Part shown: piece after piece, positions 1 to 8,750 of the stretch
Layout of the letters: each line of letters opens with the position of its first letter
Position numbering within the stretch: the first letter of the stretch is position 1
DNA from: Pseudoalteromonas rubra
Lineage (GTDB): Bacteria > Pseudomonadota > Gammaproteobacteria > Enterobacterales > Alteromonadaceae
Reading direction: 5' to 3'
Assembly: GCF_000967655.1 (NCBI RefSeq)
Contig: NZ_JXYA01000028.1
Coordinates: 1-54,980 of the forward strand
DNA length: 54,980 nucleotides
Made by a program: the position numbers and the translations under genes
The notes under the pieces: model-generated
Databases searched by the model: none
Told to the model about the DNA's origin: nothing
The model's input: only the letters and a program-made list of their open reading frames with translations

Positions 1-23
1 GCCTTGCTGCGAAGTGGAGCGTC

Positions 24-51
24 ATGTTAACCGCTTCACTTTTAAAGTCAA
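24..51 (-). promoter_or_regulatory. rRNA operon P2-type promoter
   Basis: On the minus strand a -35 TTGACT (46-51) and a -10 TAACAT (24-29) are separated by 16 bases. This matches the layout of an rrn P2 promoter, lying 126 bases downstream of the P1-type promoter at 150-177. Transcription would run off the left edge of the window, where the 16S rRNA gene is expected. The 16S gene and its boxA antiterminator are not in view. Confidence 0.65.
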
Positions 52-149
52 CTAGAAAATTTAATTTTTCTTAATTAAGCTTTCCGTTTGGCTTTCCCGT
101 CACTTGGCTCGTTGCTTTTCAGCGCTGCTCCCCGTGTCGGTGGATGCGC

Positions 150-177
150 ATTATAGGGAAATCGAAACTCAGCGCAA
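150..177 (-). promoter_or_regulatory. rRNA operon P1-type promoter
   Basis: On the minus strand a -35 TTGCGC (172-177), a 16-base spacer and a perfect -10 TATAAT (150-155) are followed by a GCGC discriminator and then CCACCGACACGG. This closely resembles the Escherichia coli rrn P1 start region (TATAATGCGCC, then CACTGACACGG). The stretch just upstream (about 178-215) is rich in A and T tracts, as expected for an UP element. A G+C-rich discriminator is the hallmark of promoters under ppGpp/DksA growth-rate control. An rRNA operon is therefore inferred to begin here and leave the window leftwards. Confidence 0.8.
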
Positions 178-332
178 CCCTTTTTTGAAGAAAAGTGAGA
201 AAAACTCGCCCTTCGTCCACTTTACATACAGAACACGACAAAACCACCTGTTTTGTCATCAAATATTCACCTATTTGACACAATTTAACTACTAGGGGAT
301 CTAAGTATTGTACATTTGAGAAGAGACGCAAG
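178..332. other. gene-free stretch upstream of rrn P1
   Basis: No credible gene is seen here. The part nearest P1 is A/T-tract rich and would hold the UP element and probably Fis sites, which I did not resolve individually. The rest separates the ybbN terminator from the rRNA promoter. Confidence 0.5.
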
Positions 333-362
333 AAAAAATGGCGCTTTTTTGCGCCATTTTTA
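333..362 (-). terminator. terminator of ybbN
   Basis: Perfect inverted repeat AAAATGGCGC (335-344) and GCGCCATTTT (351-360) with a six-base loop, flanked by A/T runs on both sides. It sits 13 bases past the ybbN stop and would also work on the plus strand. Confidence 0.85.
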
Positions 363-375
363 TTAGAGAAAAGAA

Positions 376-1233
376 TTAATACAAAAGACTGTAGAGTTTT
401 CGTCGGTAGCGAGCCGCAATTTCATCGCCCTCGGGTAAAGACGCAATGATATCAAGGTAGCCCTTTTTGGCATCTCCAAAGTTCATGTCTTTTCTTAGCA
501 CAGATATCAAGCTTTCCAATGCATCGGCTTTCTTTCCTGCGTCGACCTGAGCCTGAGCCAGTTGACATAATATAGATAAATCATCTGGTGAAGCTTTTGC
601 TTCAGCCATAAGACGCTTAAGTTCAGGTGACTCCTGAGCCTCTTTTGCTTGTTCCAGCTTTGACTTTAAGTTAGTGAAGTAGGCATCCTGTGCTTCCGCC
701 GGGACAGACGCTAATAGCGCCTCCGCTTCTTCTACTTTTTGTATCTGAATACAGATATCTGCAAATACCAGCAAAACTCTTGGGTTATCTTTTGCAACAC
801 CATAAGCCTGCTTTGCCAGTGCAAAGGCATCATTCAGTTCGCCATTAGCAAGCGCTTGCTTGGCTTGATCAAGTAAGATCAGTTCAGGTGAAGGCAGGTG
901 CGCCGACAAAACCTTGGAAATCTCTTCTTGTGTTTTCGCACCTGGTAGAACATCTACAGGCGTACCGCCTTTCAGCACGACTAAAGTTGGTAACGCCTGG
1001 AGGCCCACTTGTTGAGCCAACTGAGAAGCAAGCATTTGTTGTTGATCACAATCGACCGTAGCGACCACTATATTATTTGGATATTGCTGAGCAAGCGCAT
1101 CGAGAATATCAGCTTGTGCAATACAGTTTGGTTCCTGGGCGCTAAAAAACGTCATTAATACGAGCTTTTCAGGATCCGAAGATGCCAACACCTGTTGAAT
1201 GTTTTCCGGTGTAAGTAAGATTTTATTTTCCAT
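376..1233 (-). CDS. ybbN: thioredoxin-fold/TPR co-chaperone, YbbN (CnoX) family
   Basis: About 285 residues, the usual size of YbbN/CnoX: an N-terminal thioredoxin-like domain (about 1-110) followed by tetratricopeptide-type helices (about 120-285). In E. coli CnoX holds unfolding proteins during oxidative stress and hands them to GroEL/ES and DnaK. The thioredoxin CxxC site here reads EPNC, so only the second cysteine remains; redox exchange of the thioredoxin type is not expected, in keeping with the variable active site of this family. The ATG at 1233 is chosen; an in-frame TTG two codons upstream (1239) is possible, and neither has a strong ribosome binding site. A terminator follows at 333-362. 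Confidence 0.88.
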   Translation of the reverse strand: MENKILLTPENIQQVLASSDPEKLVLMTFFSAQEPNCIAQADILDALAQQYPNNIVVATVDCDQQQMLASQLAQQVGLQALPTLVVLKGGTPVDVLPGAKTQEEISKVLSAHLPSPELILLDQAKQALANGELNDAFALAKQAYGVAKDNPRVLLVFADICIQIQKVEEAEALLASVPAEAQDAYFTNLKSKLEQAKEAQESPELKRLMAEAKASPDDLSILCQLAQAQVDAGKKADALESLISVLRKDMNFGDAKKGYLDIIASLPEGDEIAARYRRKLYSLLY

Positions 1234-1308
1234 GTTCAAACCAGCTGTGATATTTGACTATCTATATGGTGACATCCATACCAATTACAAGGCAAATATA
1301 AAATCCGA

Positions 1309-3249
1309 TTAAGCCGCCGACTTTCGACGACCATTCCGAGTACTTGCGCGCTTTTTAGTTCTTTTTTTAGAAAATGAACCTCTCGATCCTGATTTACCAC
1401 TTTTCAGGCCGCTAAATATGGAACTGTCACTCGTATTCGCGCGTTCAATAATACCTGTTATTTCATTTTCAAGGGGATGCATAAAAGTCTGATAGGTTTG
1501 CTCTTTCATTGCGATTTTCGCCAGTTGTGACTCCCACAGTGCCGTTCGGTCTGGCAAAGACAGATCTTCGGGAAGCGTCTTGACTAACGCCGCGCCTAGT
1601 TCTGTTGATTTAATGCTTTTACCAGTACGTTGCAAAAAGCCTCTTTTAAACAATAAATCGATAATGCCGGCTCTGGTTGCCTCTGTACCGAGCCCATCAG
1701 TCTCTTTCAACACTTTTTTGATGTCAGCGTTCGACACAAATCGGGCGATGCCAGTCATGGCGCTTAATAATGTGGCTTCTGTAAAGTGATTGGGGGGTTG
1801 AGTATGTTTCTCGATGACTTCTCCTTTAAAGCAGTGAAGTAATTCGCCAACTTCCAGCTTGGGCAACATAACTTGTTTCTTTTCTTCCACTTTAAATAAG
1901 CGTTTAAAACCAAGGTCGATAATCTGCTCTGCCTTAGCAACAAACACTCCGCCTGCAATATCTAACTCCACTTTGGTTTCTGTATACCGATAAGCAGGAT
2001 AAAACTGCGCGAGATACTGAGTACAAATGAGCTGGTAGACTTGCTGCTCGTACTGGCCTAACTGGGCCGTCTTTAGCCTCTTTGCTGTCGGAATAATGGC
2101 GTGGTGCGCTTCAACTTTGGCATCATTCCAGCATTTGCTTTTCAGGCTCAGATCTGCGCCCGCAACTTTATCTTCTTCCAACCCCTGGTTATTTAATGCC
2201 GCATCCAATACCTGCTTAGACTCGCCAAAGTGCCCCTTCGGTAGGTAGCGATTATCCGATCGGGGATAAGTGATCAGTTTATGTCTTTCATAAAGAGCCT
2301 GACAAACATCCAACACTTGTTTAGCTGACATACCAAAGCGTTTGTTGGCATCGATTTGTAGTGCCGATAAGCTATAAGGTAAAGGCGGGTTGTGCTTCTT
2401 TGGCTTAGCATCTATTTTTTTGACCTGAGCGTCCTGCCCCTGGATCCTTGACGCGACATTTTCTGCCAACCCTTTAAGCAGCACTCTGCCTTCCTCATCC
2501 ATATATGGCTGACATGCCTCACTGGGTTGCCACTTGGCACTAAACTCTGCCCCGTCGCTTTTTCTGACCAACGCTTGCACCTCAAAAAACGGTTTAGAAA
2601 CAAAGTTGGCTATTTCCATATCCCGCCTGACAACCAAACCAAGGACTGGCGTTTGTACTCTGCCAACTGACAGCACTCCCTGAAATCCTGCTTTTTGCCC
2701 GACCAAGGTATACGCCCTGGTCAGGTTCATACCATACAGCCAGTCTGCCCTTGCTCTGGCCAAAGCCGACACACTTAAAGGGACAAATTCCTGATTCGCA
2801 CGCATTTGGTTTAGTGCTTTCTTGACTGCCGCAGGGTTTAGATCGCTGATCAGCAGTCGCTCAGTGGCTTGCTTTTTTGATGCCGACGGCTTTGCTTCTT
2901 GCAATACCTCATCAACCAGTAACTGACCTTCCCTATCAGGATCACCCGCATGAACAAGACTGTCTGCTTGCTTGATCAGCTTTTTTACCACACTGAGTTG
3001 CTTTTTGGTTTTGGGTTTTGCTTTGAACTGCCAATGCTCTGGGATGATAGGTAAATGCACCATTTGCCATTTTTTGTATTTAGGGTCGTAGTCCTCGGGA
3101 GCGGCCTGCTCCAGCAAGTGGCCAATACACCAGGTGACACAATCTCCATTGGCTACTTCAATATAACCATCATGCTTTTTATGTGGCTTAGGTAATACGT
3201 CTGCAATGGCTCTGCCCAGAGAAGGTTTTTCGGCAATATAAAGTTTCAT
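1309..3249 (-). CDS. topB: DNA topoisomerase III
   Basis: 646 residues, close to the 653 of E. coli TopB. A type IA enzyme that decatenates DNA by single-strand passage. The N-terminal TOPRIM domain shows AEKPS (Glu7) and HAGDPDREGQ with the metal-binding D103/D105/E107. The catalytic tyrosine is Y328 in ITYPRSDNRYL, the same number as in E. coli. A gate region follows, and the C terminus is a Lys/Arg/Ser-rich tail (about 615-646) that probably binds DNA; zinc-finger cysteine clusters as in topoisomerase I are absent. Downstream of the chemoreceptor on the same strand with a 96-base gap, so probably its own transcript. A small inverted repeat (AACTGTA/TACAGTT, 3260-3279) lies just upstream of the start. 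Confidence 0.95.
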   Translation of the reverse strand: MKLYIAEKPSLGRAIADVLPKPHKKHDGYIEVANGDCVTWCIGHLLEQAAPEDYDPKYKKWQMVHLPIIPEHWQFKAKPKTKKQLSVVKKLIKQADSLVHAGDPDREGQLLVDEVLQEAKPSASKKQATERLLISDLNPAAVKKALNQMRANQEFVPLSVSALARARADWLYGMNLTRAYTLVGQKAGFQGVLSVGRVQTPVLGLVVRRDMEIANFVSKPFFEVQALVRKSDGAEFSAKWQPSEACQPYMDEEGRVLLKGLAENVASRIQGQDAQVKKIDAKPKKHNPPLPYSLSALQIDANKRFGMSAKQVLDVCQALYERHKLITYPRSDNRYLPKGHFGESKQVLDAALNNQGLEEDKVAGADLSLKSKCWNDAKVEAHHAIIPTAKRLKTAQLGQYEQQVYQLICTQYLAQFYPAYRYTETKVELDIAGGVFVAKAEQIIDLGFKRLFKVEEKKQVMLPKLEVGELLHCFKGEVIEKHTQPPNHFTEATLLSAMTGIARFVSNADIKKVLKETDGLGTEATRAGIIDLLFKRGFLQRTGKSIKSTELGAALVKTLPEDLSLPDRTALWESQLAKIAMKEQTYQTFMHPLENEITGIIERANTSDSSIFSGLKSGKSGSRGSFSKKRTKKRASTRNGRRKSAA

Positions 3250-3345
3250 TCTTCAGAACAACTGTATGTATTTACAGTTATGATAGTCAACTCTGGCAGT
3301 AATTACCAGAGCTGACTCGATCGGACAAAGTGATTGGAGCGGGAC

Positions 3346-5460
3346 TTAGGTTTTCAGTAAATTTAACTGCTTGTGCTTTTGCTCCACTATATAAGTCATT
3401 GCACTCGCCGCCTGCTCTACCTCATCGGCAAAACCAGACAACTCAGCTGCCGCATCTGATATACCTGTTGTATTGGTGCTGATCTCCTCAGTCACCATGC
3501 TTTGCTCTTCTGCTGCGGTCGCAATTTGTGTTACCTCATTTGAGATACTGCTTAGTTCGCCCACTAAGCTACTCATTAACTCGGCAGACTCCTGGCAGTA
3601 TGAAACCGCCTGCCCTCCCTGACTAACCGTTCTTTCGATGATCTGCTCGGAGCCCGTGACTTCACTTTGCAGATTATCAATCAGCTTACTGATGTCATCC
3701 GTTGAGGCCTGTGTTTTTGACGCCAGCGCCCGTACCTCGTCGGCAACCACTGCAAAGCCTCTCCCTTGTTCACCTGCCCGGGCGGCTTCAATTGCGGCAT
3801 TAAGTGCCAGTAAGTTGGTTTGTTCAGCAATGGCGCGTATCACATCCAAAATCTTAGAAATGTCTCCGCTGCGCTCAGAGACTTTCCCGAATGCGTTTTT
3901 CGCTTCCAGGACCTGCTCGGCAATTTCCTGAACCGTTTCTGTCGTTTTGACTATGCTACGTTCGCTGCTCTGCACCGTTTCAACAGCATGGTTTGTACTT
4001 GAGGCGGCTTTTTCTGACGCCCTGGCCACTTCTGTTGCCGTTGCGCTTAGCTCGTTAATCGCTGTCACAACACTGTCTATTTCAAGATGCTGATTAGAAA
4101 CCTTGTTTTTGATATTAATAGCGGCCTCAGTGGTTTTGTGCGACTGAGCATAAGACTCCTCTGCCAGTTCTTTGAGGTCAACTATCATGCTTCTTAGTTT
4201 ATCGGTGAAGCGGTTGAAGCCGTTGGCCAAAGAGATCAACTCAGCATGATGACTCACTTCCAGTTTATGAGTTAGATCGCCTTCACTGGAAGCCAGGCTC
4301 TCTACCCGCTTTTCAATATAGGTGAGCGGACCAATAATGGTATTGATCAGTACCAAAGCAAGTCCAAGCGCCACAACCGCAACAACAGTACCCAAAAACA
4401 GCATCCAACGCCCTAATGAGTTGGTAGATTCCTCTATCTGTTGCTCTATCTGAGTAACAGAAGCCAGCGCAACCTCTTTGGGTAATTCAATAACCAAAGA
4501 CCAGGTCGTGTTAGCAAGCTTGATTTCAATAGGCACCGCAATCGCAAGCATATCCCCTATTTCGCTAAATCCACCCTGCTGGTGTAAGTTAAGCAGTTGC
4601 TCAGCCACATCGGGATTTACGGATTCGTTCAGTGGCCTGGCAAGTTTATCGTAGTGACTGGCACCCACAACCAGCCCAAGTTTACTAAGCAATGAAACTT
4701 TTGCCTGTCCCTGATAAAGAGATTCAGATAACTCATCGACCAACTGCTGAAACACAGGTAAGTTCACATCTACCCCGACCAGCCCCTGAAAACGCCCATT
4801 GGCATCAACTGGCACAGTTAATGAGGTCATCAACATTTTATTGCCCGGAGAGATTTCGTACAGGTAAGGTTCCATGATACAAGGGGCAACACTATCCCGG
4901 GCACACAAATACCATTCGGCTTCGCGAAGCCCAAATTCATTACGCTTGTCTAAATATTTGTCCGCAGCTGATTCAATTTGGTGCTGGGTGATGCCACTTG
5001 CATCTCGGGTAAAATATAGCTCCAGCGTACCATCGCCAGGTGCCGAGTGACTGGCTCCGGATGTATAAGCCTGATCTTGTCGATCATAACCGTTGGGCTC
5101 AAACTGGGCATACATGGAAGAGACAAATCGATTTTGTTTCAATGCACCAGCAACTAGGTCTTGTACCTGGTTTCGCGCAAGGGGTTCGCTAACTGAGGTT
5201 TCTTTTAGGGCACCTGCTAATGTGTAGGGCACCCGATAAGCCGAATTAATAAATTCGGCAACCTGCTGTGCATAATATTGTCCCTGCGCTGTTAGCCCGG
5301 TTCTTATCTCCTGATAAACCAGCTCTCTGAGCTGTGTACTTTGCACTTTGTTCTCTTTTTGCAGGTTTATCCACATGGTTGTTACTAACAAGGCAACGAG
5401 GGCGGTAACCAGCGTAATCACAAACAGAATAAGCTTCTTCTTGATGGACATATGCTGCAT
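3346..5460 (-). CDS. methyl-accepting chemotaxis protein with dCache-type sensor
   Basis: 704 residues from the ATG at 5460 (a GTG at 5469 and an ATG at 5451 are in frame). TM1 is at about 9-30, TM2 at about 351-373, with a roughly 320-residue periplasmic region between that looks like a double Cache sensor; it contains a W-Y-x-C-x-R and EPYLY segment of unknown ligand specificity. A HAMP domain (about 374-427) and a full cytoplasmic signalling domain follow; the conserved hairpin tip, [19 protein letters not shown], is at about 546-565. The protein would feed CheA/CheW and control flagellar rotation. There is no C-terminal NWETF-type pentapeptide for CheR/CheB tethering. It stands alone, away from any che cluster. 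The ligand cannot be read from the sequence. Confidence 0.92.
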   Translation of the reverse strand: MQHMSIKKKLILFVITLVTALVALLVTTMWINLQKENKVQSTQLRELVYQEIRTGLTAQGQYYAQQVAEFINSAYRVPYTLAGALKETSVSEPLARNQVQDLVAGALKQNRFVSSMYAQFEPNGYDRQDQAYTSGASHSAPGDGTLELYFTRDASGITQHQIESAADKYLDKRNEFGLREAEWYLCARDSVAPCIMEPYLYEISPGNKMLMTSLTVPVDANGRFQGLVGVDVNLPVFQQLVDELSESLYQGQAKVSLLSKLGLVVGASHYDKLARPLNESVNPDVAEQLLNLHQQGGFSEIGDMLAIAVPIEIKLANTTWSLVIELPKEVALASVTQIEQQIEESTNSLGRWMLFLGTVVAVVALGLALVLINTIIGPLTYIEKRVESLASSEGDLTHKLEVSHHAELISLANGFNRFTDKLRSMIVDLKELAEESYAQSHKTTEAAINIKNKVSNQHLEIDSVVTAINELSATATEVARASEKAASSTNHAVETVQSSERSIVKTTETVQEIAEQVLEAKNAFGKVSERSGDISKILDVIRAIAEQTNLLALNAAIEAARAGEQGRGFAVVADEVRALASKTQASTDDISKLIDNLQSEVTGSEQIIERTVSQGGQAVSYCQESAELMSSLVGELSSISNEVTQIATAAEEQSMVTEEISTNTTGISDAAAELSGFADEVEQAASAMTYIVEQKHKQLNLLKT

Positions 5461-5689
5461 ATAAAACACTCACAAATGGTTGTTTATTTAGATAACTTTA
5501 GCAAAAGTTTCGCTTTTTTGCGTATTCTAAAATGACAGCTTTAAGTAATTATGACTACACTAATCCGCGATTTTTTTTACACCAAACAATAATAGTACAT
5601 TAATTAACCTGATTTTGAGTAAACGAACAAGGTATAACAGGATAAGAAATTCAGGCAGGTCGTATAACGGGGTTTGTTGACTAGAAAAA

Positions 5690-5712
5690 GAGTCGCTGTT
5701 GAACAGCGACTC
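5690..5712 (-). terminator. terminator of the mrp operon
   Basis: Strong inverted repeat GAGTCGCTG/CAGCGACTC with a five-base loop, followed on the minus strand by TTTTTC. It lies 16 bases beyond the mrpG stop codon. The remaining spacer to the chemoreceptor start (5470-5689) shows no gene. Confidence 0.88.
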
Positions 5713-5728
5713 GCTATTAAAAGGAAAC

Positions 5729-6058
5729 TCAGTCTTCCTCAATCTTATCTTTACCACGGGTAGACTCAATGCTATCTAACCTGTGATGAATCGCAGATTT
5801 AATCAGCATATATCCACTGATAGGCGCGGTAATCAGCAAGAACATAGAAATAAGCACTTCTTTTACACTCACGCCTTCACCATAAAAGCCATAATAAGCC
5901 ATTGCAGCGAACAACAGACAGGCCATACCGAGTGTTGTTGCTTTAGTTGGTCCATGCAGGCGCATGAAAAAATCAGGCATTTTGACCAAGCCTATGGAGC
6001 CAACTAAGACTAAACTGCCGCCTAACAATAATAAAAATGAAATAACCCATTCCATCAT
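5729..6058 (-). CDS. mrpG: Na+(K+)/H+ antiporter subunit G
   Basis: 109 residues with three hydrophobic helices, the MrpG/PhaG/MnhG family. It is the smallest-role, last subunit of the Mrp complex, a secondary cation/proton antiporter related to complex I membrane subunits. The motif MPDFFMRLHGPTKATTLG near residue 30 is characteristic of the family. The C-terminal tail (about 90-109) is strongly charged. Last gene of the operon, nine bases after mrpF, with a terminator close behind. Confidence 0.93.
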   Translation of the reverse strand: MMEWVISFLLLLGGSLVLVGSIGLVKMPDFFMRLHGPTKATTLGMACLLFAAMAYYGFYGEGVSVKEVLISMFLLITAPISGYMLIKSAIHHRLDSIESTRGKDKIEED

Positions 6059-6067
6059 CTGCTCCCC

Positions 6068-6337
6068 CTATTCAATGATATCGCCGCGCAGCAAGTATTT
6101 ACATACTGCAACCGTGCTGACAAAGCCGAGTAAGGCAATCAATAGAGCAGCCTCAAAATACAATGAAGTGCCCATATTCATGCCATACAGCACTATCAGC
6201 GCAATGGTATTAATGTACATGGTATCCAATGCCAGAATGCGATCCGGAATAGAAGGCCCAACAACAAGTCGCCACAAGTTTAGTAGCAAAGATACACCGA
6301 TCATCGCAAAGACAATCAAAATCACCGTCTCTAACAT
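6068..6337 (-). CDS. mrpF: Na+(K+)/H+ antiporter subunit F
   Basis: 89 residues, three membrane helices, MrpF/PhaF family, with the conserved GPSIPDRILALDTM segment after the first helix. A small membrane subunit of the Mrp antiporter. The start overlaps the end of mrpE by seven bases, so translation is probably coupled. Confidence 0.93.
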   Translation of the reverse strand: MLETVILIVFAMIGVSLLLNLWRLVVGPSIPDRILALDTMYINTIALIVLYGMNMGTSLYFEAALLIALLGFVSTVAVCKYLLRGDIIE

Positions 6338-6867
6338 GCAAAGATCTCCTTAATGGGTTTTTCATAACGCGTTTTAATCGTCTCGATCAGGGCCGCTTCG
6401 TCATCCAGGTCCAGCACATGGATCAGTAAGTAACGCTGTTGCGGCTCAGCCCCATCAGCCATGTCTTCAGGCCAGGGGTAAACTTCGGCACTCACTGTAC
6501 CCGGTGTCAGCGATACCGTACTCGCCAGGATCGTGATAGGCATGGACTGAGCCAAATCAATTGGCACTTTGACAAACGCGGGTTTCAACTTTCGTGTCGG
6601 TCCCAAAATTTTGATAGCAACTTCAATGTTTGCCATCAAAATATCGTATAGAACCAGCAACAGATATTGCAAAGCTTTGCCTGGTTTCAATACCAAAGGC
6701 TGTTTAGTCCGAAACGGAAAAGTGGCAAGGGGAATGGCAACGGCCAGGATAGCCGCCAAAATCAAGTGCCCCGGCGCTACGCTGTTATTTAGCAGCAACC
6801 AAACAACAAACAACATCAGGCTGCGAAACGGAGTCGGCAACCATCTATATTTAGCTTCCAAACGCAT
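6331..6867 (-). CDS. mrpE: Na+(K+)/H+ antiporter subunit E
   Basis: 178 residues, MrpE/PhaE family: two hydrophobic N-terminal segments (about 15-50), a further one near 65-90, then a cytoplasmic domain with the family motif SITLTPGT-like STVSLTPGTVS (about 115-126). The subunit is needed for assembly and activity of the complex. The ATG abuts the mrpD stop codon directly, without any gap. Confidence 0.93.
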   Translation of the reverse strand: MRLEAKYRWLPTPFRSLMLFVVWLLLNNSVAPGHLILAAILAVAIPLATFPFRTKQPLVLKPGKALQYLLLVLYDILMANIEVAIKILGPTRKLKPAFVKVPIDLAQSMPITILASTVSLTPGTVSAEVYPWPEDMADGAEPQQRYLLIHVLDLDDEAALIETIKTRYEKPIKEIFAC

Positions 6868-8379
6868 TTAGTTCACTCCTCCCAACACGTCTTGCAGTAG
6901 CCCCGTGAAGTCATGCAATTCCTGCGCTGCAAGCAGTGCATATTCACTCAGAGGTCCGGCAAAAATCACCATTAGCGGCGCGCACATCACCAGTAATAAT
7001 ACGGCACAGATCTGTGCAGGATGAGCCCGCTCCTGTTCGCTGTCGCTCTTACCTGTGTGGTGCCAAAAAACGGTGCTGCCCGCTTTTGAAACCGATACCA
7101 AAACGGCCAAACTTGCGACCAGATAAACCAACCAGAACCAGTTTCCATAAGGTGTGTCCAGAGTCGACCTTAAAATCCAGATCTTACCCACAAAGCCGGA
7201 TAGAGGCGGCATGCCAATGACTGCGACCGCGGCAATCAGGAATGCGCCGCCAAGGAATAAAGGCTGTGCAACTGGCCGACCTGCGGTGATCCTGTCAGCC
7301 ACTTTGCCTCTTTGTCTGGCGATCAGATCAGCTAACAGGAACAAAGCTGCACTAACCAGGGTCGAATGCACCAGGTAATACACGGCAGCCGCGCTGCTTT
7401 GTACACTTTGAACAGCTACCAGAGCAACCAAAGTACCCACAGATACAACCACTAAATTCGCAACCATTTTACGTAAATCCTGGCTCGCTAATACACCGAT
7501 TGCGCCCATTACTATGGTTGCCATGGCCAGCCACCAAAGCCAGTTTTGTGCCATGTGGCTAAGTTCACCGGCTTCTTCACCAAAGATCAGGGTGTAAACG
7601 CGCATCATGGAGTACACACCCACTTTGGTCATGATTGCAAACAGCGCAGCCACTACCGGCATTGCCGTCGAATAGGTGTTTGGCAGCCACAAGTGAAGCG
7701 GCAGCAATGCGCCCTTCAGGGCAAACACAACCAACAGCAACAAGCCACCTATCTTAGCCAGGTATACATCGTCGCCTTGCAGCAGCGTTACTTTTTGTGC
7801 CATATCAGCCATATTCAGCGTGCCCAATGTACCGTACAGGATCCCCAGGGCAATCAGGAAAACGGACGAGCCGACCAGGTTTAAGATCACATACTGCAAA
7901 GCTGCTCGCGTGTTGCGCTTATCTCCACCGTGCATTAGCAAAGAATATGACGCAATTAACAAGACTTCGAAGAAGACAAACAGGTTAAACGCATCTCCCG
8001 TCAGGAAAGCACCGTTAACCCCAAGCACCAGGAAGTGTAACAATGGGTGGAAAAAACTGCCGCGCTCATCGTCGCCGGCACAGCTGTACAGACCACAGAC
8101 CAAGCCCAGGAAAGACGTTAAAGTAACCAGCAAGGCCGATAATGGATCGGCAATTAACACGATACCAAACGGCGCAGACCAGTTACCAATGGCATAAACC
8201 GAAGTACCATGTTCCTGCGTCATCAACATCAAAATAGCCGATGCCACTGTGGTGAGCAGGCCCATACCCACCGACACAATGCGGCGCGCTCTGAGGTTTT
8301 TGCCACAAGGTGGCATTAACATAAAAATAGCGGCCAGCATTGGCAATAATACTGGCAAGGAAGTTAAATGCTGCGTCAT
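6868..8379 (-). CDS. mrpD: Na+(K+)/H+ antiporter subunit D
   Basis: 503 residues, the normal length for MrpD, a 14-helix proton-translocating subunit homologous to NuoM/NuoN of complex I. Visible family signatures are the acidic helix FNLFVFFEVLLIASY with its key glutamate, and the Lys-containing segment ALKGALLPLHLWLPNTYSTA. A charged loop rich in Ser, Glu and His (around 440-455) precedes the last helices. Overlaps mrpC by four bases (ATGA), a standard coupling arrangement. Confidence 0.95.
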   Translation of the reverse strand: MTQHLTSLPVLLPMLAAIFMLMPPCGKNLRARRIVSVGMGLLTTVASAILMLMTQEHGTSVYAIGNWSAPFGIVLIADPLSALLVTLTSFLGLVCGLYSCAGDDERGSFFHPLLHFLVLGVNGAFLTGDAFNLFVFFEVLLIASYSLLMHGGDKRNTRAALQYVILNLVGSSVFLIALGILYGTLGTLNMADMAQKVTLLQGDDVYLAKIGGLLLLVVFALKGALLPLHLWLPNTYSTAMPVVAALFAIMTKVGVYSMMRVYTLIFGEEAGELSHMAQNWLWWLAMATIVMGAIGVLASQDLRKMVANLVVVSVGTLVALVAVQSVQSSAAAVYYLVHSTLVSAALFLLADLIARQRGKVADRITAGRPVAQPLFLGGAFLIAAVAVIGMPPLSGFVGKIWILRSTLDTPYGNWFWLVYLVASLAVLVSVSKAGSTVFWHHTGKSDSEQERAHPAQICAVLLLVMCAPLMVIFAGPLSEYALLAAQELHDFTGLLQDVLGGVN

Positions 8380-8750
8380 GCTTTACCTTGCTCCTTACGC
8401 TGAGAGCCAGCGTTACGAGAAGTTGCAGGTACTTCACTGCCATTGACATGATCATTACCTAAATCTGCACGACCGCGGATAGCCAGGATGACCACAAATG
8501 CCGTCATAGCAAAGCCGATAACTATCGCGGTTAAAACCAACGCTTGCGGCAAGGGATCGGCATACCCGTCGCTAAAGCCCAAAACCGCAGCTTTGTTCAT
8601 CGTCAGTCTGCCTGATGCAAACAAAAATAGGTTTACTGCATAAGACAGCATCGTCAGCCCCAGCACCACCGGAAAGGTGCGGGCTCGTAAAATCAGGAAC
8701 ACACCGCAGGCGACTAACAAGCCTACGCAGGATGAATACAATAGCTCCAT
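8376..8750 (-). CDS. mrpC: Na+(K+)/H+ antiporter subunit C
   Basis: 124 residues with three membrane helices, the MrpC/PhaC family, a homologue of complex I NuoK. The segment DPLPQALVLTAIVIGFAMTA is the family signature. The last 30 residues are a polar, charged cytoplasmic tail. The start overlaps the stop of mrpA by one base (TAATG). Confidence 0.94.
   Translation of the reverse strand: MELLYSSCVGLLVACGVFLILRARTFPVVLGLTMLSYAVNLFLFASGRLTMNKAAVLGFSDGYADPLPQALVLTAIVIGFAMTAFVVILAIRGRADLGNDHVNGSEVPATSRNAGSQRKEQGKA

Noticed and set aside
119..331. A 70-codon minus-strand open frame in the left-end region
   Set aside because: It runs across the rRNA P1 promoter and its upstream A/T-rich region, so it is not a gene.
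3260..3279. Possible TyrR-type operator upstream of topB (TGTA...TACA)
   Set aside because: The half-site spacing is four bases too short for a TyrR box; it is only a small inverted repeat.
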